Assembly: GCF_905220415.1 (NCBI RefSeq) | Contig: NC_059549.1 | Coordinates: 9,238,001-9,302,000 of the forward strand | Reading direction: 5' to 3' | Length of the DNA stretch: 64,000 bases | Source of the DNA: Colias croceus | Taxonomy: Eukaryota; Arthropoda; Insecta; Lepidoptera; Pieridae | Shown here: positions 1 to 13,081 of the stretch, one piece after another | Numbering within the stretch: position 1 is the stretch's first letter | Layout of the letters: every line of letters starts with the position of its first letter | Program-made: the position numbers and the translations under genes | The notes under the pieces: model-generated | What the model saw: only the letters and a program-made list of their open reading frames with translations | Told to the model about the DNA's origin: nothing | The model's database searches: none

Positions 1-930
1 AAACTGGTTAATGGTGGTGGAATGTTGTTCCAACACAGTGGCATTGTATCGAAAGCTACCCTTGAAAGCTGCTGAGTGGTGCTTGGGTATGGACAGCTGT
101 TTACAGTTTGCAGACCTGGTTACTTCGTTCACCTACCCATAAGAAGCTACAGCAAATATGATGCTTCCTTGTGGATTATGTATATCTACAGACCACCCAT
201 ATTTGGCAATCTCGCTTCACCTAATGGCCTTGTCTGTTCAAGCCGAAATGAATTAATTACCTACTGCAAAAATTAAATAATTTAGATTACCTGGAAAGGA
301 CAAGGAAAATAAACTTTAAACAAGTGTTCGACCGATTATTACCAAGTAGGCAAATAAATTAATGACAAGACAAGGTAATCAACTAATGCTAATAATTTCC
401 TAAAGAAAACATTTTTTTCAAAATTTTCACATAATAGGTACTTAACTAGGTACTAGACTCAAAAGTTTATCATAAGTCAATGAATGATAAATAGAATATG
501 TTTAAGTAAAATGAAGTAGTTTATTTTACTATAAATTAATCTTATAAATTACCAACTTTCATTCTGTGGCTTCAACCGTGTGCCTTATTCAATCCCTGTT
601 CCTACCCCTTGAAATCCTATTTATGCAACAAAATTGAGATGTCCTTTTTCAACGTAGGTATGTACATATATCGAAATTTCCGTCAAAATCGGTTCAGACG
701 CGTGCGGGAATACCTATTTTCTCGTGGTCCCACTATTTTGTCCTACTATGACGGAGTAACTTTCGTATTTATCTACAAAAAAGAAATTATTTGATTGTTT
801 GTTTGTTTGTATTGGATAGGATCCGAAACTACTGGACTGATTTGAAAAATTCTTTCATCATTCGAAGCAAAAATTATACCTACCTGATGAACATAGGCTA
901 CTTTTTATAACGGGACAAGTGATAACTGCG
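1..930. other. no gene seen
   Basis: AT-rich. From about 797 to 930 it resembles a common lepidopteran repeat (ctactggactgatttgaaaa). No supported coding frame. Confidence 0.5.
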
Positions 931-1184
931 TTAAAAACAACCGACTTCAAACTTGCACTTGCAAAATTTACAAATACCTACAGACAAAAATGCTCATAAA
1001 ATAAAAACTACTGGGCCTATCCGAATAAAATTTTTATGGGACCAATTCGACACCATCCCACATCGAACAAAAAAAGAATCACGTAAATCGGTTCAGAAAC
1101 CTCGGAGTAATCGGTGTACATACATAAAAAAAAAATATCGGCCGAATTGATAACCTCCTCCTTTTTTTTGAAGTCGGTTAAAAA
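931..1184. repeat. MITE-like element, copy 1
   Basis: About 250-bp repeat whose ends carry an inverted pair (aaccgacttcaa at 939-950 and its complement at 1168-1179). The same element with the same interior occurs at 56510-56792. Short length and inverted ends suggest a non-autonomous DNA transposon; the superfamily is unknown. Confidence 0.65.
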
Positions 1185-1420
1185 TACTTCATTCGGGAAT
1201 CGATGTCGAAATATTTAATTTTAGGCGCATAAAGAAAAAAAAAACGCAAAGGATCATTCAAAACCTTTTCTACGGTTTAAATCTCAAAACTTTTTGGTTC
1301 ATACTTCATATAAAGGTAATCTGATAGGATTATTTAGAAAATAAAACAAGATGACGTAGGTAGGTATTTAACTTTAGTTTCGATTTATTATCATTAATGA
1401 TGATTTCTTGATATTCTTAA

Positions 1421-1700
1421 CGACGCGGTTGGCGCAGTTGTAAAGTAACTGCCTACTGAGCCGACGGTACCGGGTTCGATCCCCGGTCAGGGCAAATATT
1501 TGTGTGATGTACTTGATTATTTGTTTTTGGGTCTGGGTGTTATCTATATATGTATTTATAAAATATTATATTATTTGTATACGTAGTATATTATTATTAG
1601 TCTGTGATATTATATTTATCGTCGTCTAGTACCCACAACATAAGCCTTAATTGAGATTACTGTGGGACTAGGTCGATTTGTGTAATGTTGTCCTTTAATA
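1421..1700 (+). repeat. tRNA-derived SINE
   Basis: tRNA-like head with an A box (tggcgcagttg at 1430-1440) and B box (ggttcgatccc at 1473-1483), about right for a pol III internal promoter. It is followed by a non-tRNA body containing the stretch at about 1630-1690 (tgggactaggtcgatttgtg) common in lepidopteran SINEs. It is not a clean cloverleaf tRNA gene. The right edge is uncertain. Confidence 0.75.
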
Positions 1701-3268
1701 TTTATTTATAATAATTTATATATAATTAAATGTGACGAGAAATAATATACTTACTACGGTTTAAGTATAGGTTGTATCGTAGTATATTATTATTAGTCTG
1801 TGGTTGTATATTATTTTGTAATGAGATCTTGCAATCAAATATTCACACAATCTCGCAAGTTTTCCGACAATTCATTTTTCGTATGAAAATTATCAATACA
1901 CTAGGTACCTACCTAATATAGGCCGCTACAGGAACGCAGTTTGTTATAATTAATAACGGCTTTAACCCATTTACAATATTTTTATAGGTGGCAAAGGCAA
2001 TGAGACTATGTATTAAAAACGTAGTTTAATATTATTAGTCTGTGGTCTGTGATAATATTATTATTAGTCTGTGTTAAAAACGTGAAAAGTAACGTAAAAA
2101 GTCTGTAGTGCCATCTATTATTCGTTTAGCATCGCCAAATCGGAGGAGAATAACTTGTTTATAGTAGTTTCATGAGATGGCGTTGTTTTGAATATAAACT
2201 TTTCTGTAAAATTAGTTAAAATCGAGCGAAAATGAAATTAAATAGGTAGGTTCCATTTACAAAAGTATGTAAAAAATTATAAAAAGCAATGAAATTGCAA
2301 TTAAATCTAATTTTATTTTTTGCTGGTTAAAATGATACACTTAGCGGCATCTATTGGTAGTCGGATGGCATTAATCCAGTTTTGTATGTAATGAACCAGA
2401 CATGGTTGAAGTATGCAACTAGTCGGTAAGCTTGTAAGCATATTAGAGCAGTAACTCTGCCTTATGTGAATGCGTGTTTATTCATTTAGAACAATTTTGT
2501 GACAAAAATGTATTCAAAAGAAAATGAAAGAAATTTCCCGAAATAAACATTCATTTTTTAGTATTTTAAACAGTTATCACATACGTATTATTCACTAAAG
2601 GCTTTAATATATTATTGCAAAATCCATTACTTCTCGTATATCGAAGGTCATTGATTTTAATGGGAGTTTGACAGTCTCATCGAATCGAAAGCGCCGGAAT
2701 AAAATCTTAAATTGAATCTCCATAATTGCACGTGTCAGCGATTTTTTACACGCTATATTGTTTTTTGGTGGAAAAAATAAATATTGTACATTATAATCGA
2801 CGCGACACCTATATAGTAATTTGATAGTTTTTAAGCCTTTTAAAATTCACTCCTGTATGCTTTAGGTGGCATGTACGGATTTTATTTCGATAAATATCTG
2901 CTTGTAAAACAAACCCAAAATATATACATACTTGGATAGTTTTCATATTATGTACATTATTTTATATAGAAATAACATACCTGCTAAAAACTGACTGAAG
3001 ACGCTTTCTCTTCTATGTTTTTTTATCTATGATAAAGTGATCTAATAAACTAAATACAGAGTCTTACAAACCATGAATTTAACAACAAATCCTCATTCAC
3101 AATATCCATATTTCATACCATTAGACGGATAAGTCAAGCAAAATATTACCAAAGCATTAACCAAAGATAACAAGTTGCAAGTATTTAGTTCAAGATATAA
3201 TATTCTGCATATCTAATCTAGCTAGGCTTCTGATAATATACCTAAGTTTGCTTCACCACCTGTTAATA

Positions 3269-3460
3269 TCTATACTTATATTATAAGGCTGAAGAGTTTG
3301 TTTGTTTGAAGGCGCTAATCTCAGGAACTACTGGTCCGATTGTAGAAATTCTTCCGGTGTTAGATAGCCCATTTATCGAGGAAGGCTTATATGCTATATA
3401 TCAACACGCTAAGGCCAACAGGAGCAAGGAAATGCGGGCAAAACCGCGGGGCACAGCTAG
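3269..3460 (+). mobile_element. Lep1-type non-autonomous Helitron
   Basis: 192-bp copy starting TC after an A (tctatacttatattataagg) and ending CTAG before a T, with a GC-rich subterminal region (accgcggggcacagctag). These are Helitron hallmarks, and the body with gaagagtttgtttgtttga is that of lepidopteran Lep1 elements. Confidence 0.85.
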
Positions 3461-3899
3461 TTATTTAATATTATAAAAGCTTTGAATACAATGTAATATG
3501 CAAAATATAATTATTCTGTTTCCGATCCTACATCTGATTTTACGTTCTATTTCGTAATATAATTTAGTATCTTAAAGGTTAGTTCTATAAAATACTAGTT
3601 GTTCTTCGTGGGTATGCCTGTTAATTGTGAGTCCAACCTTTATTACAAATCTATTAGTTCAAGTGACAAAAAAAATATTAATATAATATTAGGATATTTA
3701 TTCGTATATTTAGATTCAATTTGGCTTAATTATATGCGTTCATCATCCGACCAATTTCCTCCCAATCTTAATTTCTTCAAGCTTTTTTTAAATATCAAGT
3801 AGATATTTATAGGAATTTACCATAATATTCAACCATAAAATACGTTAATTAGTTTATTTACACGGATTTACGTTAAATTAACCAGACGATTTATAACAT

Positions 3900-6650
3900 C
3901 CGATTTAAAGTAAGTGCAAAAACTTAAAATTGAGTGCAAACCGTTGCCATTCCAAGCTCTTAATTGCGTCTCATTATTGAGTTAATAATTACTTAAAACT
4001 GAACCAATTTACCCTGCAATTAAATATGTATATATTTACACACCATTAACATTGAAACACGTGGCAAAAAGATGAATTAGCAAGTATGAAATTTGACTTT
4101 AGTTATTATGGCAGAAATGGAGTTTCTTGCCTCCTCCATAGTAAATACTGCTTTCCGAATCGGTGGTAAATAGTAAAAGTATGTTATGACGATCCTAAAG
4201 TGCTTCTAGAAGAATTCTAATTGCATAAATAAATGTTTGAGTTACCTACAAGCAACAAATGATTATGCGTCACTTGATGATAAACGGTCTGGCAATTAAC
4301 AGACAACGTAGTCTTAACACTAGTGTTAAATCCCTCTGCTAAATTAACAGATAGCTTGTTAATGTGTTAATATAGTAGATACATGCGTGATCAACAGTAA
4401 AAAATTTAAACTTCATAATTGCATTTACACTATTCTATTGCATTTACTTAAGAATACATCTTAACTATGTAATAATGTCAAGTACGAGGTGCTAGATTAG
4501 TAAAAACAACAAAAAAAAATATTTTCATTTTTACGCATAGGTTCAGAACTTATAATCCTTTTAAGCCATATGAATTTCATCCTGAAGTTTATTTCTTTGT
4601 TTTTTTTGTTATTCATAGTATAAGGCTATTTTATATCTTTATTTCGACCACAAAATTCTTAGGTAACGTACCTTACTGCTTACATAGGCTATGAGAGCAT
4701 TATTCCTGCTATAATTTCATTTCAAACCGCAGACAGACATTCAAAATGTCGGTTCGTAATCGCCGTCATATCGTACAAGATGACGACAAAATTATTGGTC
4801 TGTACTTTATGTAATATTTGTATACAGTCTCTTGAGTTTATGTTCTCCTGGTACCTACTTTATGAAACTGCATGGTTGTACAGAATTTTTAATTGGGGAC
4901 TTTTCTTGTATCGAGAATTAACGAATGATGTTGGAAATATTTTATGTGTTAACACTCAGTTGTTTTCTTGTCAAGGAATACATATATAATAAAGTATTTT
5001 TATAGTTTGTCTTGATACCGCATGCTACATTTGTATGTACCTATTATTAATATTTAAACGTAGGTACTAGGACAAATAAAAGGTAAATACTAAGAATTTT
5101 AAATAATGTAGGCACTAGGCAATAAACCATTCATACATGATCATCACTCAAGGTTCTATTTCATTATCTTTTGATACGCATTCATAACATTTTTTCAAAC
5201 ATACATTCCTACGAGAGATGAATTCCAATTCATTTAGACAAATGGTCACTTCAAAAGCTTTATTAAAATGCCATTCGTAACTATTATTTTCTTTTATATT
5301 CCATCTAGGAATGAGTATATAATATTAGTCTAGCTAATTATAAAGAATATATTTGTGTATTTCAATTTTCAATTCATAAAAAAACATAACATTTTGATTT
5401 TAATCAGTTATTTATAACTTCAATAATACGCCTTTGTGTGTTTGGTATTTTAGATATAAATTCAATCGCAAATAAATAAGATTTTAAATATATAACGAAG
5501 CTGCCTAACCTCTTGTACCTATATACTTGATCCCAAACGCTGTAAAAGTTTTTTTTGTACGTTTTTTTTTTGCATTTAAAAGCGTTGACATTAGCTCGTT
5601 TGCACAGGCTTATAAATCGCTAAGCAACAAATATGTCCTTAAGCTTTTAATTAATTGCACCTTGAAATTGGTCTCGTTTCATTTTTTTCCGAACCTTTCC
5701 GATGACAGGTTATGCAAAGAGAGAAAAGAATTAGTTTATCTGTGATATGGGTTCCGTATTACAAATTTGATATAATATTTATTTTAAATTGAGTCAGCAG
5801 TTTAACCGAGCAACCACAAAAATCTAGTTTTTTTTTTTTTTTTCAATTTTTACGCTAGTATTATGTATTTCGCGTTATTATCATACTTCACTTCGGATAT
5901 ATGAAATTCAGTAATTAAACTTAAAACACAGTTATTTTCATCTTAAATAAATAAGTTTTATTTTACTCCTCAATTTAATATTTCATAAATAACTAGGTAC
6001 GTAGCTATTTTTTTCGCATTTTTTATAATTTGTCGCCTTACCTAGAGACAAAACAACAATCAAGAAACTCGCCATTTTTAAATACGGAATCCTAAAGTGT
6101 GATTGAAAAACTCTAATTTACCACACAGAGCGGCAAATATTTTCGCATAACAAATATTTTATCTGTCCGCATAAATCTCGAAAACCAGCTCCAATGTGTA
6201 TTTTATTTATTTTTTCATTCCGAATATTTATGGTATAAATGCACTTGTAAAATGGTCATATTATGTACCTTTATAACCTTTTTAAGGCAGTGATTGTGAA
6301 CGATTAAAAATGATTTTAATATTTTTCAAAGATGTCTGCACATAGTATGAGCGAATCGGCGAGTTGAAACTCGTAAACAAATTATAACAGAAATAATATT
6401 GATATTAGTGCTGATTATATAAATATATTAATAAAATTTAATTACCCTCGTATATTAAGTTTGAACACTTGTAAAAACCTCACTTCCTCTAAACTTCAGA
6501 AAGAGGAAAATAAAAACGGCCAGGATATTCGTATCAGCACAGATAATTAATTAATTTGACGTTTGATTACTTTTTGTCTCGCCAATTAAGCGTGCCTGAT
6601 AAGAATTAGAATAAATCTGATTTTTTGTGTTCTTATACGAATAATTATAA
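3900..6650. other. no gene seen
   Basis: AT-rich unique-looking DNA apart from the short repeat at 4105. Open frames of about 70 codons have no coding character. Confidence 0.5.
4105..4250 (+). repeat. SINE/LINE-tail repeat, copy 1
   Basis: Contains ctttccgaatcggtggtaaa and ends near aataaatgtttgagttac. Related to 27140-27262 and, on the minus strand, 60085-60245. Confidence 0.55.
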
Positions 6651-6655
6651 TTAAA

Positions 6656-6827
6656 CTAGCGGTCCGCCCCGGCTTCGTCCGTGGTACATATTCACGTTTT
6701 CTCTGCATAAAAACCATCCTCTTACTTCAAGGAATATAATAAAAAAAGAATTAAAGAAATCGGTTCAGTTGTTCTCGAGTTATGGGCTAACACAACACAT
6801 TTTGCGATTCATTTTTATATTATAAGA
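6656..6827 (-). mobile_element. Helitron-like element, 'TCTTATAATATAAAAATG' type
   Basis: 172-bp minus-strand copy: CTAG at 6656-6659 and the TC end at 6826-6827. The body (gaaatcggttcagttgttct) is a common lepidopteran repeat. Confidence 0.65.
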
Positions 6828-6829
6828 TA

Positions 6830-8477
6830 TATTTTACTTTTTACTTTTTACTATTATAATTTGAAGTTTCCTTCTAACTCAAAAAAATGTGTGAAGGACG
6901 GAACTTGAAAAATACGTTTATAAAATAGACTATTTTCTAGTTAGATTTTTCCAGCCCACTTTACACAAGATCTATAGCAAGTTTTATCTAAAAGCCGTAT
7001 CAAAAGTCAAGTGTACAGTAATTTGCATGTCCTTTATTTTACCATATATGGGCATTACTAACAGTGAATCAAGTGTACAGGGGCTATAAAGAGCGCACAA
7101 AAACACTCGTTAGCGACTCACATTCTAAATACACACGTGGATAGTGTTTGGTGAATATTAAAAGTATGAAAAAAATGATTTATTCTAAGTTGGGTGTTTG
7201 TACTGGTTATTAATCATTACACCAAAGGGCTACAATAACAACTTTCATCCCTTATTACAACTCTATAGGGGTTGATTTTTCAAAAACGTATATCATTTAC
7301 TAGGATTGATAGATGGTAAAAATTCGACCCAATCGATCTTAGAAATTAGAATGTCAGCTATATTCCATGGCACATATCGGTACCTCTTTATGAAGACTAT
7401 TCGTACGACAACCATATCATACGATCAAAATTTTAATAGATAAACACTCGTTTCTATTCCCGTAATGAACCTACTTCCTACAAAATAGAAAAATAATCAT
7501 TACTCCCATTCTTTTGATTAGAAAAACATGAAAGACATTTTTTGCTCTATAATCTACTGGATACAAAGTTCCTATATCACTTTTATATTAAATTTCAAAT
7601 TGTGACACACAAATTGAATAGAACACGCTCTACCCAGCATATAAGTGTTCCGAACATGATGTCCGTGTGTCGTGTATGTAGTTATGTTTTTATATACTGG
7701 CCGTTTTTCCTGTATCACATTACAGTTTCTATGTTATATGGGTAAGTGTAGATTAAATTAGTAACGAGATTTGCTGAAAGAGTATTATGTTTTTGTGATT
7801 AAGAGGATTTTTGTGAAGATGAAAATATGATATAGATGTCTGTATTGACTACTCATGACTCATCCAAGTCCTTTCAGTTAATAAGGTGGTATATACCTAC
7901 CTATCAATTTATTATTTACAAAACACAAACAAAACCATTCAATGGATAGTTCTATTGAAAAAGCGTTGCCCGCTTTAATAATTTCATGAATACGTAATAA
8001 TCCTGACATTCTTAACTTTTTCCACCGAATAATTTACAATTAAAACTATCGACAATGCCACACGAAGTCACTAATTGACTCGCTTCAACAGAAAAACTGC
8101 ATTACACAGATGCGCAGTAACTATGATTATATTAATATTGTTCACACAAGCCGGAAACGTCGATCAAATAAAAAAAGAATTAATAGGAAAAGTTCTCATT
8201 ACGAGTTACAAGTAACTGAAAGTCTACGCGATCGTCGCGGAGCGAATCGAGAGCAGGAAGACCTAATAATACCTGTCTGGCCGCTAGTGATGTGATACTT
8301 GTACGATAAATTCATATTTTTATTTAAATACGATGAAAATAAAACGATGAATGATTTCTTGTGGAGGAAAAAATAATGAGTTTGCGTTACCTTATGATCG
8401 ACATGTTTGTGATGTGTGTTTTATATAATTCCAATCAATTTTCTTAGACGTATTTGTGACTGAGATGCATCTTAATT
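6830..8477. other. no gene seen
   Basis: AT-rich; frames at 7542 and 8110 are short with no recognisable motif. Confidence 0.5.
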
Positions 8478-8492
8478 TAGATTCAATAACTT

Positions 8493-8947
8493 CCTCCTCC
8501 TTAAGTCGAAATCCTCACTGCTGAGGGTCGTGATCATTTTGGAATTGTGATTTCCTAGTTATTTTACGCCATTTGTCTCGATCTTCTGCGATGTGGATAG
8601 CTTCAGGTACGCTAGTTTCTACGGTCGTTTTAATTTGGTCTGACCAGCGCATTGGGCTGCGGCCTCGGGGCCTTTTTCCTTCTACCCTGCCAGTTAGAAG
8701 GACTTTCTCCAGGTTGTCTCCCCTCTTCCTTGCAATATGACCGAAGAATTCTAAAATTCGTCGCAAGCATGTGGAGGACAGTCTTTTGGTAATGCCAAGC
8801 TCCTTGAGAATTGATTTATTCGTTCTACGTGCCGTCCATGGGATGCGAAGCATTCGTCGCCAACACCACATTTCAAAAGCATTTATCCGAGAGTAGTCTG
8901 CCTTGCGCAATGTCCAGGTTTCGGAGCCATATAGAAAGATAGCCATA
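8493..8947 (-). mobile_element. 5'-truncated RTE-type LINE insertion
   Basis: About 455-bp insertion on the minus strand, flanked by perfect 15-bp direct repeats (tagattcaataactt at 8478-8492 and 8948-8962). It contains a 143-codon frame that is the C-terminal end of an RTE-clade reverse transcriptase protein. The 3' end is a purine-rich tail (aggaggagg) adjoining the duplication, as expected for RTE-type elements. Confidence 0.88.
8515..8946 (-). pseudogene. RTE LINE reverse transcriptase, C-terminal fragment
   Basis: 143 codons with YGSETWTLRKAD, FEMWCWRRMLRIPWT, ILEFFGHIARKRGDNLEK and EGKRPRGRSPMRWSDQIK. These are the standard C-terminal motifs of RTE-type LINE polyproteins, downstream of the reverse transcriptase core. 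The catalytic YxDD part is absent because the copy is 5' truncated, so it cannot be functional by itself. The frame itself has no stop, consistent with a recent insertion. Confidence 0.85.
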
Positions 8948-8962
8948 TAGATTCAATAACTT

Positions 8963-10614
8963 AGAACATTTAAAAACTGACCAAAATGCAATTAACTATA
9001 AAATAATCGATTGTTTTGCAATATTCTTGTATGTACTGAATTAGGTATATAAAATATATCTGACCTAAGATTAACTTACAATATTATCTAAAAATAAAGT
9101 ATCAAACTATCGATAACAGCACATCACTAATGTATCGTTAGGACCGGTAGAATCAGTGCCTTGTAAAGGCTTCTCAGTTATATAGGGCGCATACACGTTA
9201 GCGTTTATGAGGATGACCAGAATCGCTATCTGAAGGGGATTTACTCAAAAGACATTTTAAAGATGTATCCTGTCTATATAATATTTGTATATTCTCGTGT
9301 ATTCTACATACAATTTACATCCTAGATTTTATTCGTATTTGTAACTTTTCGTTTAAATTGGAACCACCTACCTACTTGCATATATTTATAAATTTTCAAT
9401 GAATAGTAAAAGTGACCAACAATTCCAATAATAACCTGTATTTTCGTTTATACAACAATAATAATAACGCAACAAAGCGGTAATTTTTGTAAAGAACACA
9501 CTTTCACACACATTCGGTTTAAATTGGTTATTCAAAAGTCAGTCAATTTCAAATAAATAAGCCATCGAAATTGCGCAGATATAAATCTCATTTCGCGCCA
9601 AAATTTACCGTCAGCGAGGCGCCATCGCCATGTTGCAAAACGCATGACATTTTTTAAACATTTACAAAGCCTTGATTGTAAAATTTTATTAAATTGCTCT
9701 AGACTAAGTTTATAGTACTGTTATATATCCTTGAGTTTGTGTTTTATTACATTTTGGGTAATGTGCAATGTTAAACATAGATTTTTAAGTAGGTACTTTT
9801 TGTAAATGGTGAATAATATTCCTATAGAGGGATTACCTAGTTTGTTTCTTTAATATTGGAATAGTATATATTACAATAACAGATCAAACAATTTGTTTGA
9901 CTTCAGTGTGGAAACAATGCGACGTATCATTAATATTGTTTTCCTTCACTGATTAATATGTAAAAAATAACAGTATCATTTTTGCTTCATTTTAAATTAA
10001 AATTAGAGATCTTATCGGTATCTTAAAATTAAAATTGAAAACTAATCCATAGTAGGTGACCTATTTTAAATCTTATTTCTATTGTAAACTAATAAAATAT
10101 ATTAATGGCATCTCGATATCGAGCACCGTATTTATTAAACGTATTCCGTTCCTTATCACATTGTGTCGTACCCCAAATAAACCTTTATTTTAAAACTTAA
10201 AAGTAATGGTAGATAATTACTAACGGATGATAAATGTCTCGCAGGAAATAATTTAAATATCCATGTCTTATCAAGCCAATAAATCTTCGATGTTATCAAC
10301 AGATTTCATCTCGACGCTTTTACAAAATTGATATAGATAAACCCTCAAGCAAAAGTTTAATAGGTAACGTAAAAACTGTAATTTGTTCCGCAAATATTTC
10401 AATAAGAAATTATTTAATTAACCTCCTTTTAAATTGTTAAATATGCTAGCGGTATTAAAATTAATGCACCCGGTTTTTGGATACTTTCTGGTGATCAAAA
10501 TATTTTGTTTAATAGACAGTATTTTTGTACTTTATAAACGTATCTACTATGTATGTTTGTTTTCATAATTCGTATCGTATTTGGACATAATTAATCTTGA
10601 AACAGGAGATAGCT
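8963..10614. other. no gene seen; small GC-richer patch
   Basis: AT-rich with a short GC-richer patch at 9590-9650, discussed as a possible promoter. No exon supported. Confidence 0.4.
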
Positions 10615-10785
10615 TCACAGTATAAAGCAAAGTCTTTCGCTCTGTCCGTCCCTAAGTGTGCTTAAATCTGTAAAACTACGCAATGGATTTTGATAAGATT
10701 TTTTTATTGATAGAGCGAAAGTTTTAAAAAAAAAATTAAAGTTTTCAAAGCGAGCAAAGCTACGCGCGGAATTATAGTAGACTAG
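10615..10785 (+). mobile_element. Helitron, 'TCACTACATAG' family, diverged
   Basis: Diverged copy starting tcacagtataaagcaaagtc and abutting, in opposite orientation, the Helitron at 10782-10979; the two share CTAG at 10782-10785. Confidence 0.55.
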
Positions 10786-10979
10786 CTTCCGCCCACGACT
10801 TCGTACGTGCATCCCCGTTTTTCCCCGTTCCCGCAAGAATTTCGAGAAATTCTTTCTTAGCGGATGCCTACGTCCTAACATCTACCTGCATGCCAAATTT
10901 CAGCCCGATACGTCCAGTGGTTTGGGCTGTGCGTTGATAGATCACTATATCAGTCACCTTTGAGTTTTATATATATAGA
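10782..10979 (-). mobile_element. Helitron, 'TCTATATATATAAAAC' family
   Basis: 198-bp minus-strand copy: CTAG at 10782 and a 5' end (complement of ttttatatatatagaaga) at about 10979. The body (cagcccgatacgtccagtgg complement) is shared with 16349-16765. Confidence 0.75.
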
Positions 10980-11069
10980 AGATACCTAAAGTACGTACTA
11001 TAATTCGAGTAGATATAATAAAATTATGAAAGCTAAAAAGTGATCGAAATTACATGAGAAAGTGCTATC

Positions 11070-11093
11070 AAATAAAGCCGCGGGCGAAAGCTA
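11070..11093 (+). mobile_element. Helitron 3' end fragment
   Basis: Short terminus (agccgcgggcgaaagctag before T). The upstream part of the element is not recognisable. Confidence 0.5.
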
Positions 11094-11843
11094 GTTTATA
11101 GTTTCGTTTGAATAGCTGTTGCAACATACATTACACAAATCACAAGAGAATAAAAAATAAATTAGTTTATTCAACAATTAAGATGGATGCCCTTCAAGGC
11201 TTTCAAAATAGCCATAATGCATAAAAGACCATATTTCATTCACCTGTCAGTGATCTTATAGAATTTGATACGTAGACAGTAATCGTTACTGCCTTTTGTA
11301 CCTACGTCCGAACCTTGGTATTAAACATAAATATAATAATAATCTAAATTATGGCTTTATATAATGGAAGTTCGGAAAACTCTGTTATTTTAATACTATG
11401 ATAAACTAAACGAAGGATTTGTTACCTAATCATATCAGAATCTGTCAACGGACTGCGTAAAGTGTACAAGTACATTTTGAATGTGCTAATAATTGGCGTG
11501 TAAACAAGTCTCACAGTGATTTATCGAGTGTAATTTGTGACTAATTTTGATCCCATGTTTCGGACTTTTGAGTGAGTAAAACTTATAACACTGCTCGCAC
11601 AGTATAAACCTGAAAATTAACATAGTTTCACTCTATAACACTTTCAAGAAGAGGGTAAAAACACAAGAAGAATCTTTGAACAACCTAGTTTTTCTACAAC
11701 AATTAACAACTGACAATAACATCTGCAACTGTCATAACTCACTGTCAAGTGTCAACTGCCAATTCACACAAAAGTTGCCATAGATAAAAAAGTTATATGA
11801 ATATTTTCTGCTAATGCTGTGTCTACACGATCATTGATTAATT

Positions 11844-13022
11844 ATGGCTGGAGAATGTTTGGCATGTAATTTGAGCGTATTAGTGACGCATAAGAGAATC
11901 AAATGCACTAAATGTAGTGCACTTTATCATACGGAATGCGTTCTATCAACCAATTCCTCACAAGTGGCCCGCACTAATTGGGTGTGTCCCGGTTGTGTTG
12001 CTGCTTCTCGAAGGGGTGGTGACAACACGAACACTCCTATTAGGTCTTCTCCTGGTGCAGTGACGTCTCCAGTGGCTGCTTCCTCCGCGAATGCTCATTC
12101 CGCGAATTTTTCAACCATCTTGTCTGAGCTCAAATCTTTCCGTAGCGATATGCAATTGAGACTAGACAAACAAGAAGAGAAGATAGACACCTTCAGCGGG
12201 GCTCTTGATTGTTTACAATCTGAAATAATCGAAATGAAAAAGTGCTTTCAGTCACTTCGCACCGATCTAGACTCTGTAATGGAATGCAACAGTAAATTAA
12301 AAGATATAAGCAATCGTAATGAGGCCGCTCTAAAGTGTACGAAGAACTCAATTGTGGACATTAAAAACAAACTGGTTGAACATGAAAGCTCACTAGAATT
12401 TCTCTCGAAGAAGTTCGATGATATGCAAGCTGATTCCTCATCACAGACATTAACTACAACTGAACTAAAAGTCAGTACTTCTACTATTGACAATAATTTG
12501 AAAACTCTTCAAATTAAGGTTAACCAATTGGAACAAATATCCAGAAGACATAATTTTGAATTACATGGCGTACCCGAAAAAAAGGATGAGAACTTAAGTT
12601 CAATTGTGTCGAACTTGTTGGATAAAATATCTGTCTCGCTTCCCAATGATGCTGTTATTTCGTGCTACCGTGTGGCCAAACGGGTGAAAAGTACTGACCG
12701 CCCACGCACTATTTTGGTTACATTGATGACTCCTAGGCATCGCGATTTGATATTATCAGCAGTGCATCGCTACAACAAATCTAACTCCAGGAATATGTTG
12801 AACTCGCTTGACCTTGGTGTTGTAGGTGAAGTTAAACAAGTTTATGTAGCTGAAAATCTCACGCCAGAAATGAGACACATTTTCATGGAGGCTAGACAAG
12901 CTTCTAAGACACTTGATTACAAGTTCGTATGGGTTAAATTTGGGAAGGTCTATATGAGAAAAAACGAACATTCTCCAGCTGTACTCATTAATTGTCTAGA
13001 TAAGATTAACAAACTGCCTTAG
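11844..13022 (+). CDS. CR1-like LINE ORF1 with PHD-type finger
   Basis: 392-codon ORF1 of a non-LTR retrotransposon. Residues about 5-51 contain CLAC, CTKC, H-x2-C and WVCPGC, a Cys4-His-Cys3 PHD-like zinc finger. Next comes a Ser-rich spacer, then a long coiled coil (about 90-225). The C-terminal domain has NFELHGVPEKKDENLSS and YKFVWVKFGKVYMRKN, resembling the RNA-binding part of LINE ORF1 proteins. PHD fingers in ORF1 are established for CR1-type LINEs. The protein probably binds the element's RNA as a chaperone in the retrotransposition particle. It is followed 59 bp later by ORF2. The frame is intact; the element is likely young. Confidence 0.85.
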   Translation: MAGECLACNLSVLVTHKRIKCTKCSALYHTECVLSTNSSQVARTNWVCPGCVAASRRGGDNTNTPIRSSPGAVTSPVAASSANAHSANFSTILSELKSFRSDMQLRLDKQEEKIDTFSGALDCLQSEIIEMKKCFQSLRTDLDSVMECNSKLKDISNRNEAALKCTKNSIVDIKNKLVEHESSLEFLSKKFDDMQADSSSQTLTTTELKVSTSTIDNNLKTLQIKVNQLEQISRRHNFELHGVPEKKDENLSSIVSNLLDKISVSLPNDAVISCYRVAKRVKSTDRPRTILVTLMTPRHRDLILSAVHRYNKSNSRNMLNSLDLGVVGEVKQVYVAENLTPEMRHIFMEARQASKTLDYKFVWVKFGKVYMRKNEHSPAVLINCLDKINKLP

Positions 13023-13081
13023 TCTTTAGATAAATATCTTTATCTACATTTTTTTTTTTATTGTTTTTTAACCGCTGCATT

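Noticed and set aside
1421..1495. A genuine tRNA gene
   Set aside because: A and B boxes are present, but the stems do not form a clean cloverleaf and a SINE body follows directly.
13061..13081. ORF2 start at 13061
   Set aside because: The codon there is TTG inside a T-rich spacer; the first ATG of the frame is at 13082, just before the endonuclease motif.
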